Source of the DNA: Amycolatopsis sp. MtRt-6
GTDB lineage: Bacteria > Actinomycetota > Actinomycetes > Mycobacteriales > Pseudonocardiaceae
Direction: 5' to 3'
Length of the DNA stretch: 64,000 nt
Assembly: GCF_017308975.1 (NCBI RefSeq)
Contig: NZ_JADWPD010000005.1
Location: forward strand, 233,264 to 297,263
Below the pieces are notes generated by a model. The model saw nothing but the letters and a program-made list of their open reading frames with translations, was not told the origin of the DNA and ran no database searches. A program made the translations under genes and the position numbers. The stretch's first letter is position 1. Each line of letters begins with the position of its first letter. Below, piece by piece: positions 35,170-43,696 of the stretch.

Positions 35170-36771
35170 CTACTGGTGGCAGGTGTAGGTCGGGCTGCTG
35201 TCGAGGACCTTGCTGTCGACGCCGATCAGCTGCGTCTGGAACGACGTGTCCGTCATCGACAGCTTCAGGACGCCGTAGGTCTTCAGCAGCTTGGCCGTGG
35301 TCGGGTGCGCCGGGCTGAGGTCGTACAGGCCGGCGCCGCCGGACCCGCCGACGATCTCGACCGGGCCGTTCGGGTCGGCCTTGCCGTCGGCGTTCTGCGG
35401 GACGAACCGCTCGTAGTTGTGGTCGTGGCCGTTGAGGACGAGGTCGACCTTGTTGGCGACCAGCAGGTTCCACAGCTCGGCGCTGTCCGGGTTGTCGCCG
35501 TGGTCACCGGAGCTCCACCGCGGGTGGTGGTAGTACGCGGCGACGCAGCCCTTGGTGTTGCCGGCCAGGTCCTGCTTCAGCCACTCCAGCTGCTCGCTCG
35601 GGCCGAATTCGTGGGTGGCGAAGTCGTTGGAGTCCAGGGCGATGAAGTGCCAGTTGCCCATTTCCCAGCTGTAGTAGCGCTTGCCCTGCGGCTTGGCGAT
35701 GGCGCCGAAGTAGTCGTCGTAGCCCTTGTACGGCGTGTTGTCGTAGGTCTCGTGGTTGCCGGGGATCGGCTTGGTCTTGCTCTTGAACCTGCCCCACGTC
35801 GTGTCGTAGTAGGACCTGAAGTCCGAGAGGTGGGCGTCGTCGTACTGGTTGTCGCCCATGGTGATCACGGCCGCGGGGTTCATGTTCTCGACGAGCTTCG
35901 CGGTCTTGGGGTGGACGCAGCTGGAGCTGCTCGCGGTGCACCGCTCGGCGATGTCGCCGGCCGCGGCGAGGACGAAGCCGGCGCTCCCGGCCGCGGTCCT
36001 GACCGTGATCGGGGTGCTCGCGGGCGAGGCGTTCCCCGCGGCGTCACGCGCGCGGACCGCGTAGGTGTAGCTCGTGTCCGGGGTGAGCCCGGTGTCGGTG
36101 TACGACGTCGTCGCGCTGGTGGCGACGGCGGTACCGTTGCGGAGGATGTCGTACCCGGTGACGCCGACGTTGTCGGTGGCGGCACCCCAGGTCAGCGGGA
36201 CGCTCGTGGCGGTCGCCGTGCCCGCGGCGAGGCCGGCCGGGGTGGTCGGGGCCTGGGTGTCGCCGGAGGTGTCCGTGGTGCCGAAGACCTGCATCTCCCA
36301 GAAGGAGTAGCCGTAGCTGGTGCCGCGGGCGAGGCCGACGAAGCGCACGAAGCGGCCGCGGGCGCTGAGGCCGCCGAGGTCGTCGATCTTGCCGTCGCCG
36401 GTGTCGACGGTGGCGGCCGTGGTGAACGTCGTGCCGTCGTCGGAGACCTCGATGCGGTACTTCTTCGCGTACGCGGCTTCCCAGTTGAGGAGGACGCGGT
36501 GAATGGTCGCGGACTGGCCGAGGTCGATCCGCAGCCACTGCGGGTCGGAGCCTTCGGCGCTGGCCCAGCGGGTGGTGGTGCTGCCGTCGACGGCCTTGGC
36601 GCCGGTGTACGACGAGCCTTCGATCGTCGAGGTGGCAACGGGCTTTCCCTGCGACAGCAGGACATCGGCGGCCTCTGCGGTGGCGGTCGCGCCGATCGCG
36701 GAGGGCAACAGCACCACGGCGGCGAGCACCGGGGTGAGACGGGCAAAAGGACGTAGTCGGGTCGACGGCAC
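35170..36771 (-). CDS. Secreted discoidin-FN3-metallophosphoesterase
   Basis: A 533-aa secreted protein with a signal peptide to about residue 34 (ATAEAAD). A discoidin/CBM32-type F5/8C domain (about 38-165: WASAEGSDPQWLRIDLG, YGYSFWEMQVFG) is followed by an FN3 domain (about 175-262) and a calcineurin-like phosphoesterase domain with AAGDIAE, GDNQYDD, GNHE, YYHHPRW and GHDHNYERF. All metal-ligand motifs are intact. It should hydrolyse phosphomonoesters or diesters outside the cell, perhaps while bound to a glycan. The GTG is preceded by AAGGAG. It is the first gene of the unit, directly behind a well-formed promoter. Confidence 0.93.
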   Translation of the reverse strand: MPSTRLRPFARLTPVLAAVVLLPSAIGATATAEAADVLLSQGKPVATSTIEGSSYTGAKAVDGSTTTRWASAEGSDPQWLRIDLGQSATIHRVLLNWEAAYAKKYRIEVSDDGTTFTTAATVDTGDGKIDDLGGLSARGRFVRFVGLARGTSYGYSFWEMQVFGTTDTSGDTQAPTTPAGLAAGTATATSVPLTWGAATDNVGVTGYDILRNGTAVATSATTSYTDTGLTPDTSYTYAVRARDAAGNASPASTPITVRTAAGSAGFVLAAAGDIAERCTASSSSCVHPKTAKLVENMNPAAVITMGDNQYDDAHLSDFRSYYDTTWGRFKSKTKPIPGNHETYDNTPYKGYDDYFGAIAKPQGKRYYSWEMGNWHFIALDSNDFATHEFGPSEQLEWLKQDLAGNTKGCVAAYYHHPRWSSGDHGDNPDSAELWNLLVANKVDLVLNGHDHNYERFVPQNADGKADPNGPVEIVGGSGGAGLYDLSPAHPTTAKLLKTYGVLKLSMTDTSFQTQLIGVDSKVLDSSPTYTCHQ

Positions 36772-36828
36772 GTCGCGCTCCTTACGGGCCTGGCGGTGGC
36801 TGGTGGGCTGCGGCGTCGGGAGTGAACT

Positions 36829-36887
36829 GTTAGGAAAGTTTCCTAACTATCGTCCGGACTGTAACGAGAGGACGATCCGGCTGACAA
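36829..36887 (-). promoter_or_regulatory. Promoter and 19-bp operator of the phosphoesterase unit
   Basis: On the minus strand, -35 TTGTCA (36882-36887) and -10 TACAGT (36858-36863) are 18 bp apart. Downstream, over the expected early transcribed region, is the perfect palindrome GTTAGGAAAGTTTCCTAAC (36829-36847). A second palindrome, GACAAG-a-CTTGTC (36883-36895), covers the -35. The first resembles operators I associate with sugar-responsive (ROK or similar) repressors in front of secreted carbohydrate-active enzymes in Actinobacteria; that link is from memory and unproven. Confidence 0.75.
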
Positions 36888-36993
36888 GACTTGTCTTGCC
36901 CTTGAATCGGTCAAGAGGGTGACTTTTTCACGATTTCCACTGCTCAGGGCGTGCGCCGGTGAGCGGCACACTGCCCCGCGCCCCGGGACTCGC

Positions 36994-37569
36994 TCAGGCA
37001 GGCTTGGGTGACGCCCGCAGACCTTCGAAAACGGCGGCGATCAACCGTCGCCCCTGGGCCGCGCCCTCGTCGTTGTTCGCAACGCGCCACAGGAAGCTCA
37101 TGAGCATGATGACGTCGGCGGGGTCGTGGCCGGGCGCGATGCTGCCTTCGGCCACACAGGCGTCGACGAGCTTCTTCACGGCAGCGGTGACCGGCGCCCA
37201 GGAAGCGCTGATCAGCTCCTGGGCCGCGGCGCTGTGCAGGGCGTCGCCGAGCCCGTGCTTGATGCGGATGTAGGCCGACAGCGTCTCGAACCACTCGATG
37301 AACGCGGCCTTCGCGGAGGAGTGGCGGGCGAGCACGTCGTCGGCGGTGGTGGTCAGGCGCTCGATGTCGTGCCGGTAGGCGCCGAGGATCAGGTCTTCGC
37401 GGGTCGGGAAGTGGCGGTAGAGGGTCCCGGCGCCGACGCCGGCGCGCTTGGCGACCTCGCTCAGCGGCACCAGGGGGTTCTTCGCGAACAGCTCGTGGGC
37501 CGCCTCGATGATCGCGACCCGGTTGCGCGCGGCGGCCTTGCGCTGGGTGCCGTACGTCCCGTCGGTCAT
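36994..37569 (-). CDS. TetR-family transcriptional regulator
   Basis: A 191-aa repressor with the helix-turn-helix VPLSEVAKRAGVGAGTLYRHF and a TetR_C-like ligand domain. ATG at 37569 was chosen over an upstream ATG at 37596 that would read into the operator region. It is divergent from the aldo/keto reductase gene, with two CGGAGAA-type palindromes between them that sit on the reductase promoter. Likely autoregulated; ligand unknown. Confidence 0.9.
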   Translation of the reverse strand: MTDGTYGTQRKAAARNRVAIIEAAHELFAKNPLVPLSEVAKRAGVGAGTLYRHFPTREDLILGAYRHDIERLTTTADDVLARHSSAKAAFIEWFETLSAYIRIKHGLGDALHSAAAQELISASWAPVTAAVKKLVDACVAEGSIAPGHDPADVIMLMSFLWRVANNDEGAAQGRRLIAAVFEGLRASPKPA

Positions 37570-37589
37570 GCCCCGATCATGCCGCATCG

Positions 37590-37644
37590 TTGACATGCGG
37601 AGAATCCTCCGCTAGTTTCGGCAGCACATCCGGAGAATTCTCCG
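37590..37644 (+). promoter_or_regulatory. Aldo/keto reductase promoter with TetR operators
   Basis: -35 TTGACA (37590-37595) and -10 TAGTTT (37613-37618) have the ideal 17-bp spacing. The spacer is filled by GCGGAGAATCCTCCGC (37597-37612, one mismatch from a perfect palindrome). A second operator, CGGAGAATTCTCCG (37631-37644), is perfect and lies just downstream of the start of transcription. Binding at both would shut the promoter. Confidence 0.88.
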
Positions 37645-37660
37645 CAAGTCAGGAGCCCCC

Positions 37661-38710
37661 ATGCGTTACGTGAAGCTCGGCACCACCGGCCTGGACGTCT
37701 CGCCCGTCGCGATCGGCGCGATGAGCTACGGCGAGCCCGACCGCGGCCACCCCGTCTGGTCACTCGGCGAGGACGAGGCGCGGCCGCTGATCAGGCACGC
37801 CCTGGAAGCGGGCATCAATTTCTTCGACACCGCGAACATGTACTCGAACGGGTCCAGCGAGGAGATCCTGGGCCGCGCGCTCAAGGACTTCGCCGACCGC
37901 GACGACGTCGTGATCGCCACCAAACTGCGCCACCCGATGCGGCCCGGCCCGAACGGGAAAGGGTTGTCCCGCAAGGCGATCATGACCGAGATCGACCATT
38001 CCCTGCGGCGGCTGGGCACCGATTACGTCGACCTGTACCAGGTCCACCGCAACGACCACTCGACCCCACTGGAAGAGACGCTCGAAGCGCTCAGCGACCT
38101 CGTGAAGGCCGGCAAGGTGCGGTACCTCGGCGCGTCGTCGATGTTCGCATGGGAGTTCGCCAAGGCCCTGCACCTGCAGAAGCAGCACGGCTGGGCGCGG
38201 TTCGTGTCCATGCAGGACCACTACAACCTGCTGGCCCGCGAGGAAGAACGCGAGATGATCCCGCTGTGCCTGGACGAAGGTGTCGGCACGATCGTCTGGA
38301 GCCCGCTGGCCCGCGGCCGGCTCGCCCGCGCCTGGGACGACGCGAAGTCGACCGCCCGGTCCGGCACTGACGGCGGCTACGCGGACCTGCTGTACTCACC
38401 CGCGGAAGAGGCGTCGAACCGCGCGATCGTGGACGCGGTCGGGAAGGTGGCGGCAGCCCACGGCGTGAGCCGCGCGGCCATCGCCCTGGCCTGGCTGCAC
38501 CGGCAGCCGGTCGTCACCGCGCCGCTGGTCGGCGCCGGTTCGATCGAGCAGATCGACGATGCCGTGGCGTCGCTGGACGTCGAACTGTCCGATGAGGACG
38601 TTCGCGTTCTCACGGCGCCGTACACGCCGCGGTACGACTGGCAGGGCGTCTCGGACGAAGCCACGATGGCGGCGATCCGCGCGCGGGTGCCGGGGATGGC
38701 ACTTGCGTGA
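37661..38710 (+). CDS. Aldo/keto reductase
   Basis: A 349-aa NADPH-dependent TIM-barrel reductase. The catalytic tetrad is visible: Asp and Tyr in FFDTANMYSNGSSEEILG, Lys in VIATKLR and His in LYQVHRND. The C-terminal cofactor region includes PLVGAGSIEQIDDA. AGGAG sits before the ATG. Repression by the divergent TetR suggests induction by a toxic aldehyde or similar compound. It resembles the YajO/IolS-like group, but its function in the adjacent inositol pathway is not shown. Confidence 0.92.
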   Translation: MRYVKLGTTGLDVSPVAIGAMSYGEPDRGHPVWSLGEDEARPLIRHALEAGINFFDTANMYSNGSSEEILGRALKDFADRDDVVIATKLRHPMRPGPNGKGLSRKAIMTEIDHSLRRLGTDYVDLYQVHRNDHSTPLEETLEALSDLVKAGKVRYLGASSMFAWEFAKALHLQKQHGWARFVSMQDHYNLLAREEEREMIPLCLDEGVGTIVWSPLARGRLARAWDDAKSTARSGTDGGYADLLYSPAEEASNRAIVDAVGKVAAAHGVSRAAIALAWLHRQPVVTAPLVGAGSIEQIDDAVASLDVELSDEDVRVLTAPYTPRYDWQGVSDEATMAAIRARVPGMALA

Positions 38711-38833
38711 TTCACCTTGCGAGGCAACGGAAACCGGCTTTCACCCGATTCAGCGATGGCATTCGCACAGATGTTCGGTAGCGTGGGTGTCATGACTCCC
38801 GTGCCCCACGCCGGCACTGTCCGGCGAAGACCT

Positions 38834-39892
38834 TCATCCCAGCAGTTTCCGGATCTCCGCCACCGCGGCCCGGCCCGCCCGGTTGGCTCCGACCGTGCTC
38901 GCCGACGGCCCGTACCCGACGAGGTGCAGGCGCGGTTCGAGCACCACCCGGGTGCCGTCCATGCGGATGCCACCGCCGGGTTCGCGCACGTGCAGCGGCG
39001 CGAGGTGGTCGATCGCCGCGCGGAACCCTGTAGCCCAAAGGATCACGTCGGCGTCGAAGCGCTCTCCGTCAGGCCAGGCAACGCCTCCGGGCGTGATGCG
39101 GTGGAACATCGGCCGCCGGTCGAGGATGCCGGCGGCGCGGGCGGCGCGCACTTCCGGCGTCACGGCCAGATCGGTCACGCTGACCACGCTTTCGGGCGGC
39201 AGCCCGGCACGCACCCGCTCGTCGACCTTGGCGACGGCGCTGCGGCCCCAGTTCTCGCTGAAGGGCTCGTCCCGCCACACCGGCGGCCGGCGGGTCACCC
39301 ACGCCGTCGCGCGGGCGAGCGGGGCGAACTCCATGAGCAGCTGCACGGCCGACGCACCGCCGCCGACCACGACCACGCGCAGGCCGCGGAAGTCCTCCGG
39401 CCCGGCGTAGTCGGCGGTGTGCAGCTGGCGGCCGGCGAAGGTCTCCTGACCGGGGTAGCGCGGCCAGAAAGGCCGGTCCCAGGTCCCGGTCGCGCTGATG
39501 ACGGCCCGCGCGGCCCACGACTCCGCGGGGCTCGAAACCACCAGCCGCTCGCCCGCCCGCGTCACCGAACGGACGTCGACGGGCCGGAGCACCGGGAGGT
39601 CGTAAACGCTTTCGAAGCGCGCGAAGTACTCGGAAACCACTTCGGAGGCGGGCCGCGTCACGTCCGGCGTCCCGAACGCCATGCCGGGCAGGTCGTGGAT
39701 GCCGTGCACCTTCCCGAGCACCAGCGACGGCCACCGGTACTGCCAGGCACCACCGGCCCGCTTGCCGTGATCGAGCACGACGAACCCGCTCCGGTTGGCG
39801 AACCCGGCCCGCCGCAGGTGGTAGGCGGCGGACAAGCCCGCCTGCCCGGCCCCGATCACCACCACGTCCGTCTCGTGATCCGCGCCGTTCAT
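38834..39892 (-). CDS. FAD-dependent monooxygenase/oxidoreductase
   Basis: A 352-aa flavoprotein with two dinucleotide folds: FAD-binding VVVIGAGQAGLSAAYHLRRAG near the N-terminus and NADPH-binding VVVVGGGASAVQLLMEF near residue 170. A VILWATGFRA segment is typical of flavin-containing and N-hydroxylating monooxygenases. It probably oxygenates a small soft nucleophile or ketone. The ATG at 39892 is chosen from family length; it has no good ribosome site. It converges on the aldo/keto reductase gene with about 120 nt between. Confidence 0.85.
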   Translation of the reverse strand: MNGADHETDVVVIGAGQAGLSAAYHLRRAGFANRSGFVVLDHGKRAGGAWQYRWPSLVLGKVHGIHDLPGMAFGTPDVTRPASEVVSEYFARFESVYDLPVLRPVDVRSVTRAGERLVVSSPAESWAARAVISATGTWDRPFWPRYPGQETFAGRQLHTADYAGPEDFRGLRVVVVGGGASAVQLLMEFAPLARATAWVTRRPPVWRDEPFSENWGRSAVAKVDERVRAGLPPESVVSVTDLAVTPEVRAARAAGILDRRPMFHRITPGGVAWPDGERFDADVILWATGFRAAIDHLAPLHVREPGGGIRMDGTRVVLEPRLHLVGYGPSASTVGANRAGRAAVAEIRKLLG

Positions 39893-39994
39893 ATGAGGTG
39901 CAACGGCAGGCGCGGCGGGGTATTTCGCGCGGTGCGTCACAGCGGCCCACGTCCGGCGACCTACCGCGACGCCACACGTCACCACCGCCGCCCG

Positions 39995-40140
39995 GCGCGC
40001 CTCTCAGTCCGGCCACTCCCCTACACCGCTACCCGGTTAGGACTGGCCTCACGGCCCGGCACAACCCCGCATCACCACAGTCGCCCCGCGCGCCTCTCGA
40101 TCCGGCCACTCCCCTACACCGCAACCCGGTTACGGCCGGC
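39995..40140. repeat. Imperfect 93-bp tandem repeat at the GGDEF gene 3-prime end
   Basis: The stretch from 39995 and the stretch from 40088 align at a 93-bp offset. Both read GCGCGCCTCTC, then TCCGGCCACTCCCCTACACC, then an ACCCGGTTA block, and similarity decays beyond. The second copy contains the real end of the diguanylate cyclase gene (AGRNRVAV and stop). The first copy keeps a degraded version (ASPNRVAV and stop). It looks like a duplicated gene tail. Confidence 0.75.
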
Positions 40141-41388
40141 CTCCTTGGCCCGGTACAGCGCCGCGTCGGCGGTGCGGAGGACGTCGTCGAGGGCGGGGCC
40201 GGCGTCCGGGTGACGCGCGACGCCGATCGACACCGAGAGGCCGCTCACGCGGACCGTGCCGCTGCCCGTCGAGATCACGACGTTCAGCTCGCCCACCGCC
40301 ACCCGCACCCGCTCGGCGATGGCGAGCACGTCCGCGCGGCCGATGCCCGGCAGCAACACGACGAACTCCTCACCGCCGAACCGGCCCACCGTGTCGCCCT
40401 GGCGCACCGCGCCGGAGATCGCCACCGCGACGGCCGCCAGCACGTCGTCACCGGTCAGGTGGCCGTAGGTGTCGTTGATCCGCTTGAAGTGGTCGAGGTC
40501 GATCATCAGCACCGCGAAGCCGGCGCCGGGGCCGCGGCGCTGGACGCGGGCGTGCTCGCGCACCGCGGATTCGTGCCAGCCCGCGGTGTTGAGCAGCCCG
40601 GTCTTCTCGTCGGTGACGGCCGCGACCTGCAGCTGCTGCTTCAACAGCAGGTAGCGGTGCAGCAGCAACAGCGGTGCGACGACGAACACCACCAGCACCG
40701 GCTGTTCGACCAAGGCGAGGGCGGCGAGCCCGCCGAGGCAGAGGGTGGCCAGCTCGAACGCGTTGTCCTCCCACGTCCCGATCAGGTCGGCCGCCGAGCG
40801 TTGGCTGGTGTACAGGTAGATCCCGGCCGCCACCAGGCCGACGTTCACCAGCTCGAACACGGCGGCCGCCAGGCAGAGCGCGAACAACCCGCGCGGCGTC
40901 TGCAACGGCGTCCCGTGCAGGCCGAGGACAGCGAGAACGGAGGAAGCAGCGAAGCAGGAGAGCATCGCCCAGGCCGTGCTCGCGACGAAACGGTGCGCGG
41001 GCCGCGTACGGACCTGCCGCCACACGCGCACCCACAGGTGCGTGTAGAGCACGACGGCGAGCAGAGCCACCCAAGCCGGCGGCAGCAGCACGACACCGGC
41101 GAGGTACCACACGGAGGTGACGTTGATGTGCGTCTGCCCGCTCATCCACCGGCGCAGCCGCTCGATCCGGCGCGACATCTCGGCCTGAGCCACCCCGAGG
41201 GCAACCAGCGCGGCAAACCACCCCGGCCGCACGGGCCCGCCGAACCCGGTGGCGAGCGCGGTCCCGGTCGCGACGACGGCGAGCAGCTCGCAGCCGAGGG
41301 CATAGGCGATCCAGCGCGTCTTCGCCCCACCCCACATCGCCCATCGTGCAGGCCAGCCCGCCCAGGTGAAAAGCGCATCCCGGCGCAC
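40114..41388 (-). CDS. Membrane-bound diguanylate cyclase (GGDEF)
   Basis: Makes the second messenger c-di-GMP from two GTP. About 424 aa: N-terminal membrane region with around six hydrophobic segments, then a GGDEF domain with MIDLDHFKRINDTYGH and GRFGGEEFVVLLP. The active-site motif is GGEEF (functional variant), and an inhibitory I-site RQGD stands five residues ahead of it, so product feedback is likely. I start at GTG 41388 because the open frame upstream to 41568 has about one third A/T at third positions, unlike the gene body. The start remains uncertain. Confidence 0.85.
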   Translation of the reverse strand: MRRDALFTWAGWPARWAMWGGAKTRWIAYALGCELLAVVATGTALATGFGGPVRPGWFAALVALGVAQAEMSRRIERLRRWMSGQTHINVTSVWYLAGVVLLPPAWVALLAVVLYTHLWVRVWRQVRTRPAHRFVASTAWAMLSCFAASSVLAVLGLHGTPLQTPRGLFALCLAAAVFELVNVGLVAAGIYLYTSQRSAADLIGTWEDNAFELATLCLGGLAALALVEQPVLVVFVVAPLLLLHRYLLLKQQLQVAAVTDEKTGLLNTAGWHESAVREHARVQRRGPGAGFAVLMIDLDHFKRINDTYGHLTGDDVLAAVAVAISGAVRQGDTVGRFGGEEFVVLLPGIGRADVLAIAERVRVAVGELNVVISTGSGTVRVSGLSVSIGVARHPDAGPALDDVLRTADAALYRAKEAGRNRVAV

Positions 41389-41916
41389 GGCGGCCTGGGC
41401 TCTCAAGAGCCGAGGCCACAGACGTGACGAACCGGCATTCCGACGTACCCCTTGCGCAAAGTTCGGCCGACCAGGTAGCCCAGCGTAGCCGTTCCAACGA
41501 GCCGCGTCGCCAGTCCGGGGGAATTGCGGGCAAGCCTCCTGCTCGAAGACCCGCGCAGGGTAGATCAACGCCGCTCAGCAACGCACGGGGAGGATCACGA
41601 ACGAACCCACAGCTCGCGCCGACGCACACGCACAGGACCGGCGATCGCCACCTACCGGCGACCACCGCGACCCATCAGCGGAACATGCGCCGGACCGCTC
41701 ATCCACGCAGCTCAGCAATCGCCGGCCGGCCAAGCGGGCCGGGACCGCTCACGCGCGCGAGGCGCGGACGGCCACCACCATGCCGATACACCTCCGCCCT
41801 CGCCGCCGATCACCGGCCGAGCACGCGGCCGATCCGCTCACGTGCGTAGCGCACGTCCGCCACCCCACCGGCGCAAGCTCAGCGACTCACCAGCCGATCA
41901 CGCCGACCCGCCTCGC
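41389..41916. other. Intergenic region without a supported gene
   Basis: About 530 nt between the GGDEF gene start and the end of coxG. Open frames exist on both strands, but their third-position composition is less biased than in the neighbours and no ribosome site or family motif supports them. It should hold the diguanylate cyclase promoter and the end of the cox transcript. I see no convincing hairpin terminator. Confidence 0.5.
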
Positions 41917-42756
41917 TCACTTGCGCAAAGCCCGCACGATCGCCACCACACCGGCGACCGCCGCGACCACCGCCAGTACCGGGGCCACCCGCTTGAGCAC
42001 CGACTTGCCCGCGTAGTCGAGCAGGTCGATCGCCTCCGTCTCCGGGGGTGCCGGGACGCTGTGCAACGCCGGGCGGTCCGCCTGCTTGGGCTTCGGGTCC
42101 GTGTTGATCTCCGCCGTCGTCGGGGCCGGCTTGAGGGCCGGCTGGGGCTTGGCCACCGGCTCGGAGGTGGCCGTCGGCTCGGCCGGTGGTGCTTCCTGGT
42201 CCGGGGCCGGCTTGGCTGCCGGCTCCGCCACCGGTGCCGCGGCTGCCTTCGCGGGCTTCCCCTCGGCCGGGGCGTCCGCGGCCGGGGCGGTCGGCGCAGC
42301 AGCCGCCCCTTCCGCCGGGGCCAGCTTGCCCGACAGGCAGCCCGCGAACGTGTCGAGGATCTTGCCGCCCACCTCGCTGATCAACCCTCGGCCGAACTGG
42401 GCCGGCTTGCCCGTGATCGCCAGGTCGGTCGCCACCGATCCGTGGGTTCCGGCGTCGGTCTCCGTCAACGTCAAGGTCACCGTTGCGGCCGCCGTGCCCG
42501 CTCCGCGCGAATCCTTGCCCGATGCCTTGATCGTCACCTTGCGGGCGGCTTCGTCCTTCTCGAGGAACTCACCATTTCCTTTGTACAGCAACGAAATCGG
42601 CCCCAGCTTGACCTTCACCGTCCCGCTGAACCTGTCCCCCTCGACCTTGGTCAGCGTGGCGCCCGGCATGCAGGGGGCGACGCGCTCGGGGTCGACGACC
42701 GCCTGCCAGACCTCGCCGATCGGAGCCGGGACGGTGAATTCGTGGTCGAGCCGCAC
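41917..42756 (-). CDS. coxG: CoxG-type SRPBCC protein with C-terminal membrane tail
   Basis: A 279-aa protein: N-terminal SRPBCC/CoxG domain (about 1-150: LDHEFTVPAPIGEVWQAVVD, PCMPGATL), a long Ala/Pro-rich linker (about 155-235) and a C-terminal TM helix (APVLAVVAAVAGVVAIV). CoxG helps recruit or anchor molybdenum hydroxylases to the membrane, which the tail fits well. GTG start with AAGGAGG upstream. It is the last gene of the coxSLM-G series. Confidence 0.88.
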   Translation of the reverse strand: MRLDHEFTVPAPIGEVWQAVVDPERVAPCMPGATLTKVEGDRFSGTVKVKLGPISLLYKGNGEFLEKDEAARKVTIKASGKDSRGAGTAAATVTLTLTETDAGTHGSVATDLAITGKPAQFGRGLISEVGGKILDTFAGCLSGKLAPAEGAAAAPTAPAADAPAEGKPAKAAAAPVAEPAAKPAPDQEAPPAEPTATSEPVAKPQPALKPAPTTAEINTDPKPKQADRPALHSVPAPPETEAIDLLDYAGKSVLKRVAPVLAVVAAVAGVVAIVRALRK

Positions 42757-42841
42757 GGGCCGACCTCCTTCCTGAAGACGGACGGGTCCGGTCCCCACCC
42801 TAGCCGCCGCGGCAGCGGCGGCCAGGGTGTCGAACCGTGCT

Positions 42842-43696
42842 TCAGGCCCCGGCCGCCGCCGCGATCGCGCGGCCCGTCAGCACCTTCGCGAGGTGACGGC
42901 GGTATTCGACGTCGGCGTTGCCGTCGACCGGCGGATTCGTTCCCTCCGCGGCGTGCGATGCCGCCGCGGCGATCGCGTCCGCCGAGGCCTGGACGCCGAC
43001 CAGGGCCGCCTCCACGCCGGGGGCGCGGACCGGTGTCGCGCCCATGTTCGTCAGCGCCACGCGGGCTTCCTCGATGACGCCCGCTTCCGTACGCACCGTG
43101 ACCGCGACCGCGACCATCGACCACGCCTGGGCGACGCGGTTGAACTTCTCGTAGTGCGCCCGCCACCCCGTGTGCTTGGGGACGCGGACCTCGACCAGCA
43201 GCTCGTCCGGCGCCAATGCTGTGGTGAACAGGTCGCGGAAGAAGTCCGCGGCCGGCACCGTCCGGCGTCCCGACGGCCCGGCGACCACCAGCGACGCGTC
43301 CAGCGCGAGCACCGGCGCCAGCAGGTCGCCGGCCGGGTCGGCGTGGGCGATCGCGCCGCCGAGCGTGCCGCGGTGGCGGATCTGGGGGTCGGCCACCGTG
43401 TCCGTCGCCTCTTTCAGCAACGCCGCGTGCGAAGCCACCAACGCGTCCCGCTGGACGTCGTAGTGCGTCGTCATCGCGCCGATCACCAGGGAGTCGCCCT
43501 CTTCGCGGACGCCGCGAAGCTCCGGGATCCGCCCGAGGTCGATCAACGTCGTCGGTGCCGCGAGGCGCATCCGCAGCACCGGCAGCAGGCTCTGCCCGCC
43601 GGCCAGCACCTTGGCGTCCTCGCCCGCCGCCGCCAGCGCCTGGACCGCTTCGTCCACTGTGGACGGACGGACGTAGTCGAAGGGAGCCGGGATCAC
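42842..43696 (-). CDS. coxM: Molybdenum hydroxylase FAD-binding subunit (CoxM-like)
   Basis: Medium subunit carrying FAD, passing electrons from the iron-sulfur subunit to an acceptor. The 284-aa protein has the two FAD motifs AGGQSLLPVLRMRL (near residue 32) and TLGGAIAHADPAGDL (near residue 110). The GTG overlaps the coxL stop as GTGA. It contains an exact GTCCACTGTGGAC copy at its N-terminal end. Confidence 0.94.
   Translation of the reverse strand: MIPAPFDYVRPSTVDEAVQALAAAGEDAKVLAGGQSLLPVLRMRLAAPTTLIDLGRIPELRGVREEGDSLVIGAMTTHYDVQRDALVASHAALLKEATDTVADPQIRHRGTLGGAIAHADPAGDLLAPVLALDASLVVAGPSGRRTVPAADFFRDLFTTALAPDELLVEVRVPKHTGWRAHYEKFNRVAQAWSMVAVAVTVRTEAGVIEEARVALTNMGATPVRAPGVEAALVGVQASADAIAAAASHAAEGTNPPVDGNADVEYRRHLAKVLTGRAIAAAAGA
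43652..43664. repeat. Palindrome GTCCACTGTGGAC, copy 6 (exact)
   Basis: Exact copy inside coxM, read on the minus strand as Ser-Thr-Val-Asp (PSTVDEA). Confidence 0.9.

Noticed and set aside
41389..41568. Longer N-terminus for the diguanylate cyclase
   Set aside because: About a third of third positions are A/T against almost none in the gene body, and no membrane or signal feature is gained.
41424..41849. Plus-strand open frame in the gap upstream of the diguanylate cyclase gene
   Set aside because: No ribosome site, no recognisable motif and weak third-position bias; treated as non-coding.
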